Assembly (NCBI GenBank): GCA_933228895.1
Contig: OW121848.1
Span: 133,814,615-133,878,614, forward strand
Length of the DNA: 64,000 nt
Direction: 5' to 3'
Source: Platycnemis pennipes
Lineage: Eukaryota; Arthropoda; Insecta; Odonata; Platycnemididae
The position numbers and the translations under genes were made by a program. This document shows positions 37,399-51,149 of the stretch, in pieces (the first letter of the stretch is position 1; the number at the start of each line of letters is the position of its first letter). The notes under the pieces were generated by a model. That model did not search any database. It was not told the DNA's origin and saw only the letters and a program-made list of their open reading frames with translations.

Positions 37399-38450
37399 CC
37401 AAGTTGGATCCTTCCGCGTGCCGAGGGATCCAGAAGCGCCCCTCAACGGCGGTGGTGCTCACTCCGTGCAGCATCAGTGACCCCCTGCTGGTACACGCGA
37501 CATGAAAATGATAGTGCTCCCTCGTCCACGATCTCTCCGCAGAACAAACCAAGGGCGGCGGATCGGAGCACAATAGCGTCTGCGGAGATCACCCACGAAG
37601 AGATAAACAACCCTCCGAAGTCCGGAGATAACGAAGACGACTCTTCAGGCCAGAGTCCCAAAGTTTCAAACCCAACTGCAGTCCTAGATATTTCCAAATT
37701 TCTCCCTTGAGGAAGCAGAGAGAGCGCTGAAGTCCTATCGATGATTTTACACCCCCAGATCAATATCGAGGGATCCGGCACTCACTGTTAACAAGGCGAG
37801 GAGTGAGAAATCTCCTCGCGAAGTATTGGGAGAAGTCGGAAGAACCCTTCCTCGGGTGCAGAGAACGTTTCGACCCGTCCGCCTCGCTGCCTTCTTCGCG
37901 TGTCGGCTGCCGATGGGGAACGGTAACCATCCGTTTGGTGCACGGAGAGAAAGAGAGTGAGGAGCGACTCCCGACCCGGCAGCCGCCACCTGTGGACTGG
38001 AGTAGGGGCGCCCAGGACGGACCTGACTCGAGGAAGGAAAGAGAAGAGGGAGGGGGTGGGTGAGGGGGTGGGGTGGGGTGGGCCAGGAGGGGCCCTTGCG
38101 GGAGCGTGCCGCCCCGGCGGTGGGTTGGGGCGAGGAACACGCGGGGCAGGTGAGAATGGGCCCCGGTGAGGGGCGGCCGAGGGAAGGGGGGGAAAAAAAC
38201 CCGAGTCGGGAGAGGAGTGGATTTGAAAGAGGGTGTTGGTCTGGGGTTATGAAGGGTGGAAGGGGATGATGAGTCGGAAGGAAGGTAGGGACACGGACTG
38301 GGGTTGAGTGTGTGTGTGTGTTCGTTGCTTTAGGGGTGGGGTGACCTGGGGAGGGGAGAGAGGTCAGTGGTGGGGGTGGTCTAGACCATTGGAGGGCTAT
38401 GAAGTGGATACTCGAGAATGGAGGGCGGGGAGCTCTATTAGTGTCAGGGA
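37399..38450 (-). promoter_or_regulatory. Largest CpG-rich island; candidate promoter/5' exon region of sens
   Basis: About 1 kb of GC- and CpG-rich sequence on an AT-rich background. At its low-coordinate edge the minus strand reads ATCCAACTTGG then GTGAGT (donor at 37393-37398), so a non-coding exon ending at 37399 could splice to 21213 across a 16-kb intron. The G-runs at 38050-38095 on the plus strand fit a quadruplex pattern, and a GT microsatellite lies at 38310-38322. A 254-codon minus ORF (37747-38511) is Pro/Ser/Arg low complexity, probably compositional. The link to sens is inference. Confidence 0.35.
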
Positions 38451-39429
38451 AAGGTCGAGGGGATGAGGACACTTTACTTTTGCGATTTATTTGGATTATT
38501 TTGCATCTCAAGCTTTGAGATAAGTTAAAAAAACCATTATGTATGTATACGTTGTGTTTCTGAACAAAACGTAGCTAAGTAATTTATCTAAGCCCCGCTC
38601 TTGTTTGCCTTGTTTCACGAAGAAAACTCTACTGAAGCCTGTGCGAATACAACCTAGATATAATAAATACCTATGATGTAAGATATCTTAATTAGATATA
38701 ATTTACAATGAACTTTGAAGCAAATTTTCATCAGCAATTGGAGGTTCGATTATACAAGCACACTACATATACAACTGAGTCTAATCGATTATACTTACAA
38801 AAAGCAGGAAAAAGTGTTTCTCTAAAAACAACAAAAAATATTACGTAAAAGTTTAAAAAAAATACAGTTTAAATCCGCGAATTGGGTGTTTTAGCAATTT
38901 TCTTTTCAATGTCATTATAAATATAGTAAAGGATATGATAAATTAATAATGAGCACCTTAGGAATTTTTTCCAAAATATTTCAGTTTGAGAGGGAACTTG
39001 CTCTCTCATAGATACGGTATAAACCACCAAGATAAACGGTTTCGATATCACTTGGAGTTTAGCACTATGAACTGAAATAAAGCGATTATTGTTGGTTCGT
39101 TTTTGTCCAAAAAAATCCAAAGGTCGAATCTGATTCTTTTTCAGATTTGACGATGGGACAAATCAATAGAAAGAATATTGGAAACACAAAGAAAACAACA
39201 TTATTTTCTATCAAAATATTCTCAAACAATGAGTTATTGTATCGTATTTGTATTAGAGGTCACGTACCGCGCTATCTCAACCACTTTTGACTGAATGTTT
39301 ATCCCTATAAAAATTTCCAAGGAAAAGGATATAGTAGTCTTTTACAATTTTGATGTTAAATTTAAAGGGACATAGCTGCCTTTGCATTTTTGCCAATGAT
39401 ATCCAAGTGCTGATATTTCATGCTATTAG

Positions 39430-39690
39430 ACCAAAGATACTTCACGGAGTTCCCAGGGGAGCTTCTTTGTTCCATTATGCTTTAAATTATTTCGATAAGG
39501 AGCGAAAAAGAGGTGATAAGACACCCAGGGTGTGTATTGGTCTTCGTCATCGTCATCATCAGACAACAATCCAAGGATTTTTGACCAGGAGTTTGACGCA
39601 GCTCTCCACTCGATTCTTCTATCGGCCAACCCCTCCATATTGACGTAATTTTTATCTTTTACATCCTTCACAACCTGTTCCATGTATTCC
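39430..39690 (-). pseudogene. LINE reverse-transcriptase ORF 3' tail, minus strand
   Basis: Minus-strand EQVVKDVKDKNYVNMEGL and LADRRIEWRAASN match the 24.1-kb copy. A GATGATGACGA repeat tail follows (39545-39565 on the plus strand). Confidence 0.75.
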
Positions 39691-40059
39691 TGTATTCCTT
39701 TTATTCCTGTTCCATGTAAAAATAGTATTGGTCTTATATTTTGATAAAATGCAAAAATGTTTGTGATCTAATTATTTATTATGCGCATGGAACATTGCAA
39801 TTAAGATTATTGTAACATTATAGTAAGCTGATTTTTTTCGGCGTTCAAAACTGAGTCTTGGGCGTTGCAAGAGAACTAGGAATTCTGAGGGGAACCAGAT
39901 ATGCCATGAATTTCCATTTCCTCCGAGGATATAGGAAAAAACACGTCCGAGCTAAGCAAAATGTTAGATAATGGTTGCCGCATGGAAATAATGGATTACC
40001 CAGATTTTTTCGGAACCAGTGTCTTCAATTCAGTGCTGCGTGAGATAAGGGCTTTCGGA

Positions 40060-40340
40060 ACGGGTTCCCTCTCCCCTCCCTCCAAAATTTCTGGGAAGAA
40101 CAATGATAGTGGGGTAGCGGCGAGTGTGCGGCGTCAGTAGTTCTCAAAAAAGAAGAACGTGGGGTGAAGGTAAGTGGAGAGGAAGGAAGAGAGAGGGAAG
40201 AGGCGGTGGTGGCAGTGCAGATGCCTCGCGAAAGGAGGGGGTGTGGATTGGAGGATTGTCTGAATGGAAGGTGGAGGGGGGTGACGGGATTGAAACAGAA
40301 TTTTAGTGATATTGAAGAGGGACGAAGAGGGAGGTGATGG
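40060..40340. other. Purine-rich (plus-strand) island
   Basis: Dense GGAGG/GGAAG words on the plus strand. Short ORFs on both strands are low complexity. Confidence 0.4.
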
Positions 40341-42184
40341 GGGAAGACAATACGGGGTGAGAAAAGCATGAGGAAATCTACAAAGATTTCGTATGTATGC
40401 AATGTTGTGAAGAATGTACATTTGAGAATCAGTCACACGGGAAAATGGACTGGAGTAAGCCACACCTGATTAATTACTTACACACCCACTTGCAAGCACT
40501 TGAAAAATGACAAGTATGAGTAAAAAACGCAAACTTGGGAGGGATTGATTTTCCCAGGTTTTCTCATCCTATTACCTATTGGTTTCCTGCACCTACATTT
40601 CATCCCTTGGGCTAAATTGTGACTGATCTGCAAAGCAAAATTCGAATTTTAATGCTGAATTTTAGCAATTCATTGAAGATAATCATAAATTTTTAATTTG
40701 CTCATCAAAAATCCATAGCAACATATAGAAAATCATATGGTTAAAACGAAATACCTTTTCCTAATGGTGTATTTTAAATGCTATTCAATTTTTTATATTC
40801 CATATAGTATTTTCATTTCATATGCCAAAGTTCTGTGAATTGGTAAATATGATGGTTATTTATATTCATACTAAATCTTCGTATTTCCTTTTGAATGGGG
40901 CGGCAAATTCAACTTCAGCCACGGGTGGATTGCCCTCGGTACGGTCTTGGCTATATCGTAACCTCTAACTTTCATCTGCATCAAGCCAGCCATCGTGAGA
41001 GTGTGTTCGACGGGCGGTTAGTAAACTCCAGGCGTGCACCATATCTTCTGATATAGTTAGAACATTATCATCAATTTCACGGAAGGTTTAATTTACAACT
41101 GAGACATGGAAGCCTAAAATGAAATATGGGTTCTAGTTTCAAGCCTAAACTCAACTCATGGGAGGCACACCACGCTTATACTTGACGGGGAGGATGGTTG
41201 TAGTACAGTTTAGGTTGCAGGTCAAATATGTTTAAAAATTTGCACTCGTTAATTGAATTTTATTCAGGAATGCTCAATAATCTTTAACACGACAGTAACA
41301 TTGCTATTTGCAATACTATTTTGTTCCCATTTTGTTCCTACTTTACCGGAATAATTTTAGTTAATTAATAATTTTTAACCCCTCTATCACAATATCCATC
41401 TCACTAATTTTACATTTATGATCTACCCTACTATTCTCTGATGAAGAGTATTACATGACTTAAGCTTCTTCTAATAAGTGATTTATTTAGACTTCAAAAG
41501 ATGTAACGTTTTCACTTAAAATTACGTTTGACAATGATCCCTGACCTATTTATTCTCACAAAATGGACTCTGCTGCAACTATTAAAGCACCACTTCTTTA
41601 TACAATGTTTGCTGCTCTTCATTGCATACTAGCTAATTTCTTATTTATCATCCAAAGATTAAATCTACTTTATCTGGATGCCAAATCCTCGCAGCGTATG
41701 CAGTGGCTTTGATGACCATCCAAACGTAATTAGTAGAATAACACACTATTACATTGGAGACGAAAAGAGAATCATTGACGTCTGATTTGCCAAAGCAGCA
41801 CGATATTTACCTGAATACCCTCGCAATGATATCTGCTGAAACCATCAATAACAACTGAGTACCCAACTAACCAAGTCGAAGATTGTGGTAGGGGATGAAT
41901 AATCACCAGATATGCATAGTAAAAGGATATGGAAGAAGTAAAAGACATTTTTATTTTGGAAAAATAGGCATGCAATACCTATAATGTGACATTTTGGCCA
42001 ATGGAAATTTGCAAGCCTGGCTTTGTGACTGACTACCTGTACCACAATCCACAATTAATCCCAAGATAAAACATTCCTTCTCAAGTTCTACTGAACTCTA
42101 AACTCCTGAAATATTATTTATTTCCTTAAACAACCCATTTTAAGCGATACCGTTCTTCATCCTGTCAACAAAGCCTTAGCTTAA

Positions 42185-42390
42185 AGTAGCGAGAGGTTAC
42201 TTAGTTTTTACACTAATAATTTATTACTTACGCTATAGGTTTCATTGTAGGGCTGTATCATCAGGCCTCTTGATGATGTTCTTGGACAACGAAACGAAAA
42301 TGACTGAATGTACGTTGAAAAATCAAGTTATCATTAGTAATTTTCCAATAAAGCGTTTTCACAAAATCACGCCCAGTATCATTAAAATGC
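42185..42390 (-). mobile_element. Atypical foldback-like element with two head-to-head cores (A5)
   Basis: On the plus strand, TTGATGA, T, GTT/AAC hairpin and GAAACG occur at 42270-42296. On the minus strand, CCTGATGAT and GAAACC bracket 42243-42266. The two cores face each other as in A1, but the flanking arms are not complementary. A segment at about 42350-42390 (minus GGCGTGATTTTGTG) resembles the A-family head. Neither core is followed by GTC. Boundaries are approximate and no target duplication was found. Confidence 0.4.
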
Positions 42391-42399
42391 TTATCATCC

Positions 42400-45300
42400 T
42401 TCCACGTGAACCACAGTGGAACGGGCGTCATCTCAGAAGGCGAATGTAAAGAGGGCATCTGGCACGCGGTGGTTAACACAGGGATGCCGCCGATGTCGGG
42501 CAAGCAAGCAGGTTGGGGGTGAAAATCGATGCGTGCCTACGTTTTTTCTACTTCTTCCTCAGCAAACGGCGAGTGTCGCATGTTCCCGAGGACGCATGTT
42601 ATAACCATGCAGCAATCCATATCGTACCGAAATGCCCACGGAGGCAAACGCTCGCGAATGAGTTACTGCGTGTGTACTTAACCTCGTTATGGCTGGCAAC
42701 TAACGTGGGGACACACTACTGATTCGCCGACAAACACAAGTGCCATATTTACCGCCTGGGGGCGTTCGGGTGATATGATGGGAGGGATTTCTCGAAAGCG
42801 CGCGATGAGAGTAAGAACTTTAATTGATCGATAAAAGATAAAACTAAGGAATTTACCATGTTCACTTAAAAAAATTTCAAGCTATAATAACTCATCGACA
42901 TGCGTCAGGTTCACAAATTGCATGCCCGAGTCGAGTTCAGTTCATAATTCTTACGAAACCTATACCGAATTAATTAGATGTACCTACAGACAAATAAACG
43001 ACCTTTGGCATGCTGATAAATAGAGACGACGAAAGTTTAGAATGGGAATGCTCAACACAGCAGGTGATACTCAGATGTGGAATTGAGGTCATCGGGGCAT
43101 AAATGGCCAATTGAACACGCATATTTGACCTAATGTACCTACTGCTAGGCATTACTTTTTCTCCGGGAAAATAAACTATTTTTCTTGGCAGATGATTTTT
43201 GCCTTCTAACGCTGCATACTTGGTAGTTTTCGAAAGTCCACAACACAAATATAACTCGATCGGATACATGTTTTTCCAAAATGTATTCATCATTGATGTG
43301 TAAATTGAAAAATATGCCAATCATGAGGATGAGCACATTCTTTTCTAACCTTGAGGTTCCTCGGAAAGTCCCCAAGGAATTAAATCTACCTTTCATAGTT
43401 CCCATACCCATTTTCTTTAATATAGAGGATAAATACTATTTATGTGTGAAGTTAGTAAATAATCATGTTTACGTTTTCACACGCTGATCGGACATGTTAT
43501 AATGAATACGAACCCTGCCTTACTTTTGCCAAAACTACGCGTTATTACAGTTTAGAACGGAGTTAAAAGGACTACACCAAGTTAACTCATAAATATTTTA
43601 ATACTTATATATTTTATAGTGCTCTTTCAAAAGGTAGGTCCCTCTTGGTCGATTTTATGCAGTATGCACATCTTACCCTACGTCCAAATATTGGAGATTA
43701 ATACACATTTGAAGAGACTTCAACGCCTGAATGATTTTATAGCTGTGGTGACAGATCTGTGCACTAACCGTTAAATCTATCCCAATTATCATCATATTTT
43801 AAGTTAAACCACACTAATGCTAATGGAACTACATGTAAGTGGAAGAAATAGGTTATTGTTTGGACGGTTCGATGACAGTCGATATATCTATACGAGGGTG
43901 CTAAACTAAACTGGCCGACGGTGCGATATAACAAAAGCCGATGGAGCATATTTAAACCAAAGCTGCCTAAACTCAACTGAGGTATTTTCAGTAGACTCGG
44001 ATTTTGGATTCTGCAAAGGCTATATTAAAATTGTGAGGCATAACCTAAGCTCTCAAACGAAAGGCAAGCATTACATTTGAGCCCAAAGTTGGATTAGAAT
44101 CCACTACACTTGTGTTTGATGACGACGATTTACCGTCGTGGATTAACGTAGACACCACTGAAATTATAACACAATTCCTCATAATCAATAAAATATGCAC
44201 TAAAAAACTGAAAGGGGTGAAGAGAATAGTTTTACTGATTTAGAATTAAGTGATATACATATACGCTTAAACGTATAAGAATTCATTATCTTTTTTGACA
44301 TTTTTCTCCAATTGCTACGGGCAAGCAAGAATGAAGAGAAGAAACAGCTTTTCCCCATCAATCTGCTATCATTCTAGGTCCTCATTAATGGGGAGTGACT
44401 CGAGACAGCCGCCCAGTCAAAGTCACTCAGTGCACCGTCACGCTGTCGTTTGTCACTCTCCCCCTCAAGCTGTTCGATGCAAATTGGCGAGCGCGCAAAC
44501 ATTAGCCCACTAATCAATGACCAAAAAGACCACCGCGTCTCTCGCTGTTCCTCCGTCAAGTCTCCTCCCGATACTCTACCCGAAATCCTTTCCCTTAAAA
44601 AGATTCCCCTCGAAACAAAGCAGACTATCGCATAAACCCGATCGTAAAATGTCGCTCGAAGATTTGGAGGAAGTGGGGCCAAGATGTCGTAACCATGCGT
44701 CTAATTCCCACGATATGTCGTCGATTCCCTCGAAAAGTGGAGTGAAGACTGATAATCGAACACGTGAGTTACTCGAGAATCAGCGCAAAACGAGCCGGAG
44801 TTACGTCAAAACTAACACTTACCACTCTCCATGATTATCTGAAAAATAGGGGTGGTTTTTGCGAGGAAAGTAAAAGTGAGTGGTTTGAGTCAATACTCCG
44901 CTTACCTCAACATTGAAACGCGAGTTTGATATTGAATATGGACAAAAAGAGAATTAATGCATCTGCATTGCATTTAAAGTCGCAGTAAGCGGTGGTGACT
45001 TGATACTTACGAATACAATCATGACGAGTAAACATCTCTATCCTATGACTAAAAAGGTATCCGGCGTAATGTGGTTGAATCAGAACATATTCGTTAGATT
45101 CCTCACAAACCGCCGTCTTTAATATTAATTACATATATTTCACATTTACTATAGCTTAAAATTTCTAACCACTAAAGTGCGGAACAGACACTCGAGAAAT
45201 TTCATAAAGAATTCAGTAAAGTATTCAAAAAATATCCAAGGAAATGACAGCTAGGCGTATCACATTTTGAGTTTCATGGACGCACGAAAAATATTTTGAT

Positions 45301-47185
45301 ATCTTCGTTACTCATCCTAAACCTTTTCGGTAACTTCTGTCAACCTATTTTATTCCCTTGGAGTTCGCGGAAAATGATATTTTGGCCGTATTTCCACATA
45401 TGAACTGAATTTTGTTCACGTAATCATGTCTGTCATAATACCCACAATATTATTCTCAATACTTTTTCGACTTCTTAAGTAAAGAAATTCATCCTGAAAA
45501 TTTCTATAAACTGTTCATCCTGAATTGAGCCTACCTATGTATTGTGCATCCCGACCTAATTTTAGCATTTATAAAATATTGCTGAATCTGTCATATCATA
45601 TTTTAGGAAGTCTTTTATTTTTTACACGAAATAAGAATGGAGAAATACATAAATATAGGAATTAAATTTACTTAAACGTCTATCTAATCGATTCAAGCAT
45701 CATTCTTGCATGAATAACTGGATTTTGTGCATTAAAGTAAACTATAATCTATGAAATACATATCAACATTATAGATGGAGAGTAAGAACGCAAGAAATTT
45801 ATATTTTATGGGTGTAATTAACAAATTGAATGCAGCGTACGGTAATTCATGGATACACACATGCTAAATATTTTATGCTGTAGCTGTTAATAACGAATGT
45901 ACTTAGCGAAGTTTAAAATTAGGTATTGCTCTCACATTGAAGCATTAATGGTTTCCAAAGGTTTTCATTGCTGAAAGAAATAGCTTCACTCAGAAAATAA
46001 TCATACGGAATCGTAATAATGTTTTGTTACTAATGAGTTACGCATGGCCATCTAGATCAGTATCTACTGAATACTGACCTTAATTTAAATAATTTCCATT
46101 TAATTTGTGAAACTTTTTGTATTAATTTCATTCGAACTTAAAACATTCATTTTTTCGGATAAAAATTTATCGAAAATCAAATTATTATCATTTTAAATAT
46201 TTTTCCAAAATAATATTTTGTATTTCATATCGAATCCTTATGTTGAAAATTAATTTTAATACTTATTTAGGCATTACTTACCCCTCACCTATAAAGCCGT
46301 GTCATCACGACAAGTATAATTCTAAGCTTCTCTCACTTCTAGCAATATTTACGATACTTTACTAAAAATCCCGCATCAAATCAGTTATAAATTCATATTT
46401 AAAGTTACAATACTTTTATGTGTGCTGAGAGAAATTAGTTATTCACATTAAATTATATCATTTAAATATACCGCCATCATTTCACTAGAAAATCATTACC
46501 AAATAACGGCTTTATTTTGCCAGATTCGCTATGCATATACATGGCAGGGGTAAAAGAAATAGTTGATCGGCAAAACAAAAGTCAGAATTAAAATCCGAAT
46601 CCTTTGTAGCGTAAAGAGAAAACATATCTCCTCGCCAGACCATGCATTGAGTGTTAAATGGGAGGAGCTTCTTTTTCATTTGATACCATGCTAAATGTAC
46701 CGCTCAATGTTTTGAGGAAAGTAGCGATCCGATATCTCCAAATCTGAAGTTTATAGTGCCTAAACATTGATTGTGCGGACCGGCGGCCTACGGACGCGTA
46801 TAACGCTCATTTGAAGGTTCCGCACGAAACGGTGACTAACCCACCTGACCTCTGGGCTCAACCTAGCACGAAAATAAAACACCATACGGCGCGATTATTC
46901 CTGATGCCCATATGTCTCGAAAACACAAACGTATAGTGTGAAGGATATGACGTAGGAAACGGCCATTTGCTAAACCTCGTGCCCTCGCGCCACGATGAGT
47001 AATCTGCGAAAATTTGGAAGAGCAGGGTGGGGAGGAAATGCAGGAGTTTGAGGAAGTGGCGGCTATTGTGTTAGATTTTCAGTTAAAGCAACAGCGTCAC
47101 AAGACGACACGATCCGATGCATTTTGATTCGAGATTTTCCAGAGCAAGTGGACAGCCGTGAACAGACAACGAAAGTCTATTTATT
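42400..47185. other. Mostly AT-rich stretch
   Basis: Moderately GC-rich patches at 42400-42790, 44320-44830 and 46760-47080 hold short ORFs without recognisable domains. The remainder (44850-46750) shows nothing. Confidence 0.4.
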
Positions 47186-47188
47186 TAT

Positions 47189-47232
47189 CCTTGTTTTAGT
47201 ATGTATATGAATACATGCATATTAAAACAAGG
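47189..47232. repeat. 44-bp imperfect palindrome
   Basis: CCTTGTTTTAGTATG at the left is mirrored by CATATTAAAACAAGG at the right, with only a few mismatches and an AT-rich centre. Confidence 0.8.
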
Positions 47233-47299
47233 AATACATATATGTTGTAAAAACATTAGTCCTTAAAGAATAAACTAAGTAAAAACATTAGTGAGTTAT

Positions 47300-47480
47300 A
47301 TAAAAGCAGGAAATCTATGCTATATTATGTATATCTATCTGCGCTAAATGTATGCTTTGTTGAATTTGTGTAACTATCATGTAAAATTCCTAGCTTTTTT
47401 GCAATAATAATGTATTTGTTCTTATAGGGCGTGCCCTAGACAACATATTAAATATATCTATCTATTTACCTAAAAAGTCT
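47300..47480 (+). repeat. Possible LINE 3' end
   Basis: A TTCTTATAGGGCGTGCCCTA segment followed by an AT-rich ATCTATCTATT tail is reminiscent of LINE 3' UTRs. It contains direct repeats of AAGTAAAAACATTAGT upstream (near 47251 and 47278). Weak assignment. Confidence 0.3.
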
Positions 47481-48029
47481 CTCTTTAAATAAATTCTTTT
47501 GACAATGTCGAAAAATACATGGCATACCCAAGGATTATAGGTTCCCCTCAGGACACATTCTGTTTGAGAAACCGACTCTTCTTTGTGTCATCAAAACATG
47601 AAAAACCATCATAACATGAAAAATGGTATCAACAACATGCAGGCACTGCTCTGCAAAATATAAATCATACGATGAGAATTGATGACGGAAACAATCGAAA
47701 AAAAATGGAAAACAATAAGAAAATGGAATTTAACAAAATACAAAGCAAATAAATTTATTCTACACAATGCATCAAAGCAAATACATCTCTCTATATTTTC
47801 AAAAGCGGCATTCTCTCATTCCTTTCAAACAGAAACTCAACCTCTTTGTTCTCAGATAGCGATATTCTCGAAGTTTTAAGTTCTTCTTTATCAATATTAA
47901 ATAAACACAATGGTGGGGAGACCATATCTGTGGGGGAGACAAACAATTTGGGGTCAACGTAAATGAATGATTGGCGAAAGTTTTCATGTTTTCGTTTAGA
48001 TTTATGTGAATATTTGATTGATATATTTG

Positions 48030-50800
48030 CTCTTAAGGTATAGGTTCTTTGTTTTCCCTTATCTCCACCATGGTTATAAAAATTTTTAAAACCTTGTAAA
48101 TAAACAAATGCTCAAGGGGTAATACATTCTTCTCCTTGAATACGGGAAAGGAATGTGCCGTGGTTGGTGCCCGAGCCGCAACCCTCAACACCCTTTTCTG
48201 GGATAGCAGCAGAGGTTTAATATTAGTGGAGTAAGCTTCTCCCCAGGACGCAATTCCGTACTGTAACCTCGAGTTTACAAGATCATCATAAACGATCATG
48301 AGCACTGATAATGGGCATATAAACCTCAAGAGATAAAATTTTCTGGTAACAGAGATCAATTCTAATTTTAATTCATTTACTTTTATAATTATAGCATACT
48401 GTTATATTAATTTATTATTTTGCTTTTCCAATTAAAATGGCATTAAATATATATTCATAGATATTTAATGTCACTGACTTACTTAATTTCTGTGCATTCA
48501 TCACAGAACAGATTTTTATCATTGAAGCATTTATTACATCTATAGATAAGTTTGTCAGACTTCTTAGGCTAAAAAGGACATACTTCGTTACATTACTCAG
48601 TCCCATGGTATCGTTATAAAACCAGATTGTCAGGCCATTCAAATCACCTTGCATCCGTGTACGCCGGTCGTACTCCTAGCTGAATAACATAAAGCTGTGT
48701 CATCTGCAAAGGAAGTTAGCCTGCATGCCCAGAGACCCACTTCCCTTCCATTCCTATCCTTATACCTTTCTTTCCGGTCTGAAGCGCCTATTAGTGCGGA
48801 AACAGACTTAAAAACACCCATGATAAGTTAGCCTGCCATTGGAACGTCATTACACAAGTTGTTCACATAATTTAAAAATATTATGGGGCCCAGAATTGAG
48901 CCCTGTAGAACCTTTTAACTTTCTGTTTTCAAAGGAGAGATGTGTCTTTCGACTATATTGGCTTTTAATCCGCACACATTGATACCTATAGCTGAAATAT
49001 ATTTGAAACTAGTTAAGTGGAACCCCTCTTACGTCAGCTTTCCACAGTCTTCGCAATAGCGTTTTATGACTTACAGAGTCAAAGGTTTTAGTTATAACTA
49101 AACATCTAATCCTGTTAATTGGAATCCACAATTCAATCCTTCGTATAGGTTTGAACAGAATTATAACAGGGCAACCAAGGTGCTTTTTGATTTAAAAGTC
49201 CAAATTGTTTATCAATAAAATAGTTTAGATTACTTCAGAAAGACAACAACCTTTTTTTAACGATCTTTTCTAAGATTTAGAAAAACAGGTGAAAGTGGAA
49301 ACGTCATGTAATTATTAGGATCCATCCTATCACCTCTCTTCCAGATTGGTACGAAAATTGCAGTTTTCAATTGACTTGGGAATACTGCAGTTTGCAAACT
49401 CAAGTTAGCTAAGAATATAACTGGTGTGATTGTTTCATTAGGTAATTTCCTTTACTAAAAATGCAGATGTATCATCGTCTCCAAGAGATTCTTTTTGATT
49501 CAGCTCGATTGCTATATCTTGAACTTCTTTTTCGTCTGCAGAAGCAAACAATATACAATCTGGATGAGAACGAGTTTGAAACCAATTATTGTTTTTCACT
49601 GTATCGTATTAGAGACTAAGGCAATCATTTCCGGAATCTATAATGGTAACGAAGTGGTCATTAAATTCATTTGAAATACCCTGTGTGTCATCCAAAAGAC
49701 ATTCACTACTGGATATTACATTATCAATACCTTGATTTATTGTTTTTCCAGCAGTAAACGCATTTAGAGTACGCCATTGTGTAGTTCTATCACCGCAGTT
49801 TGTCTCAGAAGTATATACATATAGTAATTTTCTTTCTGTATTCGTATATCATTACCTAGTTTCCGTTTACACGATTTATAATAACGAGCCAGATTATCAT
49901 TCCTAGGCTGTTTATGCATTTTCGCATACAGTAAATTACACTTAGCTAATCTATTGCATAGAGATCTTGTTAACCAAATTTAAAGCTGTTTATTTCCATT
50001 GCGACGTTGTAAGGTGTATGTTACGCGATTTATACAGCACTTGAGTTTTTATGTAAAAGGTTCATAGGCTTTATTGGCGTTGCTCAAGGGAGAACACTTA
50101 TTCCCAGTCACAGTCCACAGAAGTTCTTGTAGGTAGTTAAAATCAACTTTATATTTAGGCTCCTCTGATTGACGTACGATAGACTCATAACTTATACTGG
50201 TGTTGAAAAAACATTCAATCATATGACGGTCAGTCAAACTTAATTTGGAAGTACTTCAGCTATATGTAAAATTGTCCCTACTTCTGCAAAATACGTGATC
50301 AATACATGTATTGCTGGTGTTTGTCTTTCTTGTCGGATCTGAAATGAGTTGATCGAGTCCATAGCAAGCCATAATTATTATATAATCATCAAAAATGTTG
50401 TTTTCTTGAAATTAAATCTCCAATCATAATTAGATTCCTTGCACTTGAATTTGCAGGCATTTGGTCAATATCACGTAGGTACACATCGGTTGGTAGAAAA
50501 TTATGTCTGCATATTCCAACTACCGTAATAATTATAGAGGTATCTAAGCAAATAGTAAATAGTTACTTTCATTATATCGGCTGATTAAAAGTCATAGACT
50601 TCTTTCATAGAGGATGAAAATATATGTGACACATATACAATTACTTTAAGCTCTATTCTTATCACTACAATTAGCAAAGGTATTAGAGCCATTAAGTTGG
50701 TATGAGATTAGTTCACAGTTATTTATCCAAATTTCTGACAAGGCTTTGACATGAGGTTTGTTTTGCACTTGGTTAGGTACGTCGCAAAGTTATCACAATT
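48030..50800 (-). pseudogene. Decayed non-LTR retrotransposon with endonuclease and reverse-transcriptase remnants
   Basis: Read on the minus strand, pieces appear in the correct order. An endonuclease N-terminal stretch reads KALSEIWINNCELISYQLNG (about 50690-50755), then MIGDLISRKQ (near 50405-50435, the iiGDfN motif). The RT blocks are TFDSVSHKTLLRRLWKADV (about 49030-49090), QGSILGPIIFLNYVNNL (about 48850-48905) and the catalytic LTSFADDTALCYSA (about 48675-48720). The C-terminal segment is RLQYGIASWGEAYSTN followed by KPLLLSQKRVLRV (about 48180-48280). Frames are broken repeatedly, so it is not functional. The clade looks Jockey/CR1-like but is not certain. Confidence 0.85.
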
Positions 50801-51079
50801 AGATATCAGGCCTCATATGTTCTGATGGATTACAAGACATACCTCAAGATTATACAAAGATTTCACAAACATAGTCATTTATTCTGGTCGTAAAAATGCT
50901 AAACTTAATCTGTTTCCGTAATATCGGACATGCTGCGTAACGCTGTTACAAGACCTTTTTCCACCTTTCTCGCCAATATATTTCCACATCAAATCCACAA
51001 GTAAGCGTAGTTTTTGGATTTTTTCAGCTCTCGAGCGGCGTTAAGAATTTCTGGAGCACGTCCGCAATAAATAATAGAA

Positions 51080-51148
51080 TGACTGGTAGCGAGGTTGGTA
51101 GACAATTGAGATACTGATTACAAAGTTCCTGGTTCGAGTCCGGTAGAA
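51080..51148 (+). mobile_element. tRNA-like SINE head
   Basis: TGGTAGCGAGGTTGG (A box) and CCTGGTTCGAGTCCGG (B box, about 51127-51142) in the right order and spacing. Confidence 0.55.
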
Positions 51149-51149
51149 T

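Noticed and set aside
37747..38511. 254-codon minus ORF
   Set aside because: Low-complexity Pro/Ser/Arg sequence in a GC-rich island with few stops by composition; no family motif.
44295..44834. Overlapping ORFs in a moderately GC-rich patch, considered as a small gene
   Set aside because: Ser/Pro-rich translations in several frames, no domain, no clear splice or start context.
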